DNA from: Triglochin maritima
Lineage: Eukaryota; Streptophyta; Magnoliopsida; Alismatales; Juncaginaceae
Assembly (NCBI GenBank): GCA_963682175.1
Contig: OY821772.1
Location: 45,716,925-45,780,924 of the forward strand
Direction of reading: 5' to 3'
Length of the DNA stretch: 64,000 nt
Part shown: positions 58,908 through 64,000 of the stretch, one piece after another
How positions within the stretch are numbered: position 1 is the stretch's first letter
Layout: each line of letters starts with the position of its first letter
The notes under the pieces: generated by a model
Database searches by the model: none
What the model was told of the DNA's origin: nothing
Seen by the model: the letters and a program-made list of their open reading frames with translations, nothing else
Program-made: the position numbers and the translations under genes

Positions 58908-61900
58908 TCACTCTGATGAGCTGCTTTCTGTACATAAATACAGTTGCTGTGCATCAGAAATCATGTTTATATCGGTAATTTTTCCTCCATCTTTGGTCAA
59001 TATGAATGAACCAGGGCAATTCAACTGATCCGCAGCTGCTGCGATTAATTCCTCGATAGTGGGTGGTATCCACAATACGACTCCTTCCTTCTTGTTGTCC
59101 TTGTCCCATGGATGGAAAGGAAACACAGTGCACTTCCTCTGGTATTTATCTGAGGATGACAGAAGAGAAACAGGTTTTACTGTTGAACTGTAATGATACT
59201 GACAGGCTAACAGCAACTTGTGCAATATCAATGTCTAGGTGATAATTAGAACGAAGTTGAATGTCATAACAGCTGATGCCTTATCGTCACAAACAAAAGA
59301 ATGATAACTGATAATAGCTATGATATTGCATCGAGCCCCTGCGGCCTTTTAGATCAGGAAGCATTTGCCTAGGTAGAATGTACAAGACCAAGAACACTAA
59401 AAAAAGTGTAAAACTTGAAATTATCACATAATACTAGAGATTTGCTTGTATTCCTAGTATGAAGGAGCAATTCATGATATCTACTAGGCTTCTTTAAAAC
59501 ATTGAAGAAACAAGGTTACCCTAAATTCTGACAGTTGCCTATGGTCCATCATATAGAACAAAATCCCATTTGATAGTACATTTGATGCCTGGTATATTCA
59601 CAAATTCTACCAAGACTCTTGCTATATTTCCAAAAGCTTTTGAGCACCGGAAGTTACATTTAGTTGAGGGTTCATGACTTCATATACCTCTTGTCTTTTG
59701 TGCCTTGACTTGACTACTATTTCAACAATTCAATAGAGATAAGTCTAGGATTTTTTTTGATAAAGATGACATATTTCATACCTTGAATTTCAAGAGATTG
59801 ATTTGAGAATTCAGATATTTCAGATGACTTTGCTTTCTCCAGAAGCTTCAATAGTGGTCTGCTTCCACTTTTACGGGCTTCATCCAAGGGAGTGTGCCCC
59901 CATCTGCATTTCAGAAACCACAGAAGAGCGTCAAATCAAGCCAATTGCATATTTTTCTATATTAAGGGACAATAAGTGTAGGTACAATAGCAAAATTAAC
60001 TTACAATGAGAATTTATAAATAAATAAATAAATAATGACCCTTGATTAAATAAAAACACCATACAAGTACATGGAAACCATGTCGTAATTATATCTTTCA
60101 TCAACAAGAACAGCAAGTAAATTCATAGCATTGAGGGCTATTTGGAATGTTCAGTTAAATCATCTGGTGAAGCAGAAATCGAAGTAATGCAGTTGACAAT
60201 CTAAAATACTTTAAAATCCTACAAATGTAGTAAGATGTTTTTGCAACAATGCTGGCATTAACGAAATGCAGATACGTTGAGTTGCCATTTTAGTTGGTTC
60301 ACTGTATTTGCAAATATAATAATAGTTATCTTCTTTTTCTTTTCATCTTATTACTGTTATTAGCTAAGATTGACAAAACCAAGAAGACTAAAGAAAGCCA
60401 TTCACGGCATTATCCCTGCATTCTGCACTATACCAGCTTTGCTTTCAGACTTGTACCAAGGAAAACTGATGTCCTCCGAAGTCGATATTTTTACATTGGC
60501 AAACAGCCCTGGGCAGAAACATTAAAAATCCATCAATTTTATATTATTTATTTATGTTGTATTTGCAAACGTGTTATATTTAGTGTTATTGAGTTTCACA
60601 AATGATCAATTACAATTTACTCTTCAGTATCGTTCAATGCCCGTATCATGTAGTACACTTAAGAAATTATGTAGAAGCAAAAAATATGTTTCTTTTTGTG
60701 TGATACTGGAGGCTAAGAAGTTGGATGTCCATTGAGGAATATGCAGCATAACAAAGCATTACCTATCTTCTGTTAAAACACTGGCCCCAGCTTCCAAAAG
60801 TAATTTGGCCATCATTTGAAGTCCATCTGCAGCAGCTACGTGAAGGGGGGTCCGGTGATCATAATCTCTTGAATTTGGATCAATACCGTGTGTGAATACC
60901 CTTTTCAGGAAATCAACATCTCCTTTCACAACAGCCATACAAAGATGGCAACCAACCATATCAATGGATAATGAGGCTCCCGCTTCGGCAAGTATAGAAG
61001 CCACACTATCATTTCCGTTCTTGATGGCTTCTAGCAAAGGAGTATTTCCAAATTTATCTGACATGAATAAATAATTAAATATACTCAGCTTCCTGATAAT
61101 ACAATCATAAAAATAACACAAATGTTGAGACCTTTTGAAAGTAACAAGTTCAGTTTTGCACCCCGATCCGGGTGTAGGAAACTTGAATGAAGATAGATCA
61201 AGTAATCTCACAGTTACCAAAAAAGAAAGTAAACAATAACTCGAGTCATAGATAAAATCACCTGATTTATTGATGTCTGCACCTTCCTGAATAAGAAAGG
61301 ACGTGATGTCTTCAGAGCCTCTTGAAGCTGCAAGATGCTGAAAGGAAGGAAAGCCTTTTAAACCATAAACATGAGATTATATTGTCCATAATTTATTATG
61401 CCCATGTGATTATAGCATCCCATGAAGATGGATTTCAATGTCACACGTCATACCACAATCAACTCTTTTCCAACTGCAAACTTAAAGCATGTTGAATTCA
61501 AGCTTTGATAGCATTGATGTCCTCAGTCTTCACTACACGTGTTTATTTACCACTACGGTGAAAGTATTAACATAACCAAAGTTCCTGGTCCTGATTAAAC
61601 TTTGAAAGAAAAAAACGTCTAAAACTAAAAATAAGTCTAAACTTGTGCATTCCTGTGATCGAATTTTATCCCTTCTTTTACACCCACGTTTTGGAGGGAA
61701 CAAAATCTATTGCACTTAGTGTGTAAGTTTATTGCCTAAACTTAGGGTGGCCAAACTGGGAGTTTATCGTGCCGTGCACAAACACAAACTAGTTTATCTA
61801 TATGAAAAAACGACACCGAACACAAATCTAGAGAGAAGAGTTGTGGTTGTTTTGAGGTAAGACCTCCCTCCAGTCATTCTACTTATATAGGTTGATGAAG

Positions 61901-63714
61901 ATAATAAATGGGGGGAAATGTTGCAGCCGCTTCAAAGACACCCCAGCCCCTAACCAAAATGTGACATACAAAAAGTCCTGATGTTAAAGTATCATTGCCG
62001 CATTCTAATATTAAATTATACACGATATATTTTCTCAGGGTGATTCTGAAATATGAATTTCAAGTTGGCAACCCCAGAAGAAAAAGATTTTCTGTAGGCA
62101 ATGTGATTTGCCAAGGTCAGGGAATGCAAACCAACTTTGGATGACTATAAGAAATGTAGGCCTGTAACCAAAATGCTCAGACGTGGAACTATGAAACATT
62201 TACAAACAACCATCTACCAGACTTATCCTGGTTATATGTCCCAAGAAATCATGTAGAAGCTACCGACTTCCTTTTCTATGAGCACCATGACATGGTACCT
62301 ACAGTGCAACCTACACATTGTCAACCATCTAATTTTTACACTAAAGCCAAGAGATCATGAGATTCGAAGTATTGAAAGATTAGTTCATACCAACGGTGCA
62401 CGCCCATCATAATCAGTCTTGCTAGGATCTGCACCAGCTCGAATTAAGCCTTTAAGATGACGCATATCCCCATTATAAGCAGCACTATTAACCTTTAAGG
62501 CGAGCTCAGATTCTTGCATTCCTATGTGAAATGCAATCTCCGATTCGAGCTGCTTAATACGAAAGCTTGATTCCTTTGCCTGTGATTAATCAATGTGGAC
62601 AACAACTTGGTTAGTCAAACAAACTCAAGATTTAGGACTACTAGCAACATGATGCTAACTCACTAACACTTTTTTTTCTGTTTAAGTAAAGCAGGGGCTC
62701 AGCAGAAGATTTTTCACGCACAAAGAAGAAAACTAGTACATCCTTGTGCTTTGCACACAAATAAATTCAATTTGGATGGAACCAATAAATGCATCCATGA
62801 TGTTGATAAAATATCACAATATAAACAATTGCCTCAAGGTTATAGAACAAAGCTTCCAGTTCATAATTGGGGTTTCTAAAGATCTTTGAGAATAAGCAAA
62901 AGGAGACTCAATACCACGGGTATGAGAATATGTAAACAAAAATAAACACCAAAAGATTAAGTAAAAAAATTATGCATTGCATAGTGACTGACGGATTTAG
63001 AAAATTCATGCATATAAAAGAAAATAAATTATGCAAAAAAAAGGAAGAAAAAAATACAAAGCCTCAATGCCTCTGTGAGACAAGGTTGCTCGAGCGGTCA
63101 CCGGAGGTAATGTAGTATCATTTGTCCCGAAACTGGTTTAAGGTCTGAATTTGTGGGTGTACTTAAAGAGGAGGGCATGGGGGTTGGAGAGACATCGGAA
63201 TTCGAAGGGTTTATTTAGCTGTTACAAAATGTGGAAACTAGTAAAAATGGTGGGAGGAGTGGGGAGATGAAGTCTTGGTATTGTAAATGTTAAGGTTACA
63301 AAAGAAGCAGGAGAGTAAGAGGTGGATTGGGAAAGTAAGGATGAAGATTCTTTGAAGATCATGTTTCAATGGGCGGGATTGTTTTAGATGAAAAAGGACA
63401 TTACCAATGACCTAGTACCATTGACATGGAACCATCTACACATTGTATTACAATAGAAGCATGCTCAATAATCCAGAACTACAACGAAGTACCTCAAGAA
63501 GGTTGGTGAGAACTGTCCTCCCATCATAAAAGTAAATTTGTAAAATGTTGGAAAAGGATTGCTTGTCCAGACGCAAAAGTTTGCATAATTCGCACACTCT
63601 AATAGTATAAGGCTGTGGAATGTTGCAAAGAATGGAAATATCACCAAATGTCATGTTCCGCTCCAACTTCCATGCTGCCTCTTCTGATCCATCCTCTGCA
63701 ATCCCAACTGCTTC
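58908..63714 (-). CDS. SKOR: SKOR/GORK-type outward-rectifying potassium channel, C-terminal half (gene continues past the right edge)
   Basis: Six minus-strand exons: 63714-63493, 62579-62391, 61337-61262, 61057-60763, 59903-59782 and 59149-58908, joined in consistent phase, 381 residues. Exon 1 here is the end of the cyclic-nucleotide-binding domain (MTFGDISILCNIPQPYT, CKLLRLDKQSFSNIL). Exon 2 gives RIKQLESEIAFHIG and the first ankyrin repeat; exons 3-5 give further ankyrin repeats (HLAASRGSEDI, DKFGNTPLLEAIKNGND, DYDHRTPLHVAAADG, RWGHTPLDEAR). The last exon is the KHA domain (KCTVFPFHPW, VVLWIPPTIEELI, ending LYLCTESSSSE). SKOR and GORK are voltage-gated Shaker channels that load potassium into xylem or release it from guard cells. 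The membrane part (S1-S6 and pore) must lie beyond 64000; 63715-64000 is intron. SKOR versus GORK is not settled. Confidence 0.9.
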
Positions 63715-64000
63715 CTGCACCACAGAACAAACGGGAACAAATGAAAACTGAAAAATAAAATGGGTTTCAAAATCAAGAATGGCCAACAAACTCATGTGTA
63801 TGTTGCATATTATGTGAACGTGTATCAAAATGAAACAGAAGGATCCATGTCATTTCCACGTATCTGAAAATGTATGGTCATATTTTACCAAGTGACTGCA
63901 GTAGATAGCAAAATAGCAGGATCAGGCTTCTGATGCCCTATATGGTTTGGCAATTTAAATATGCTTTATGCAGTTTGACTCAAAGTAGCACAGAAATAGA

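Noticed and set aside
1..64000. tRNA, rRNA or CRISPR arrays
   Set aside because: None recognised by eye. The regular repeats present are microsatellites, transposon repeats and tandem arrays without spacer structure.

Overview
This window looks like nuclear DNA of a eudicot flowering plant. The gene families are plant families (TMK receptor kinase, PUB U-box/ARM ligase, PLATZ factor, MS1-type PHD protein, cyclin SDS, SKOR/GORK potassium channel). Introns follow GT-AG rules, intergenic DNA is AT-rich, and plant-type transposons fill the gaps. The species cannot be named from the sequence alone.

Layout. (1) 1-5.7 kb: part of a Mutator-like element. Its plus-strand transposase reads through a clean intron into an OTU cysteine-protease domain, and a plant mobile domain (PMD) gene lies tail-to-tail on the minus strand. 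(2) 6.2-10.1 kb: a complete two-exon TMK1-like receptor kinase. (3) 13.3-13.9 kb: a small two-exon defensin-like gene with 10 cysteines. (4) 15.6-18.1 kb: a four-exon calmodulin/CML11-like gene. (5) 18.5-27.4 kb: a transposon-rich block. It holds a 2 kb hAT-like element with a miniature LTR retrotransposon (TRIM) inside it, a 3.1 kb inverted-repeat element carrying a Ulp1 protease remnant and a 412-bp tandem array, and a cluster of GC-rich MITE-like segments. (6) 28.0-29.3 kb: an intronless U-box E3 ligase of the PUB20/21-CMPG1 type. (7) 29.6-36.0 kb: a minus-strand copia element with 413-bp LTRs and two frameshifts. (8) 36.9-39.6 kb: a three-exon PHD-finger gene of the MS1/MMD1 family. (9) 41.9-43.1 kb: a PLATZ gene on the minus strand. 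(10) 43.5-44.2 kb: a hAT MITE. (11) 45.0-51.2 kb: a plus-strand copia element with perfect target-site duplications and several internal stops. (12) 51.7-53.3 kb: a weak hairpin-RNA candidate and a small secreted-peptide candidate. (13) 54.0-57.7 kb: a complete seven-exon cyclin SDS gene on the minus strand. (14) 58.9-64.0 kb: the C-terminal half of a SKOR/GORK-type channel on the minus strand, running off the right edge.

Host genes and mobile DNA alternate. The host genes are unrelated single-copy genes, not an operon or a pathway cluster, although two of them (the MS1-type PHD gene and SDS) belong to families known for reproductive roles. The most novel items are the OTU-fused MULE with its PMD partner, two small secreted-peptide genes that automatic annotation would probably miss, a TRIM nested in a hAT element, and a TA microsatellite that begins inside the splice donor of the PLATZ gene. 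All exon joins were made by hand from splice signals and family resemblance; no search was run.
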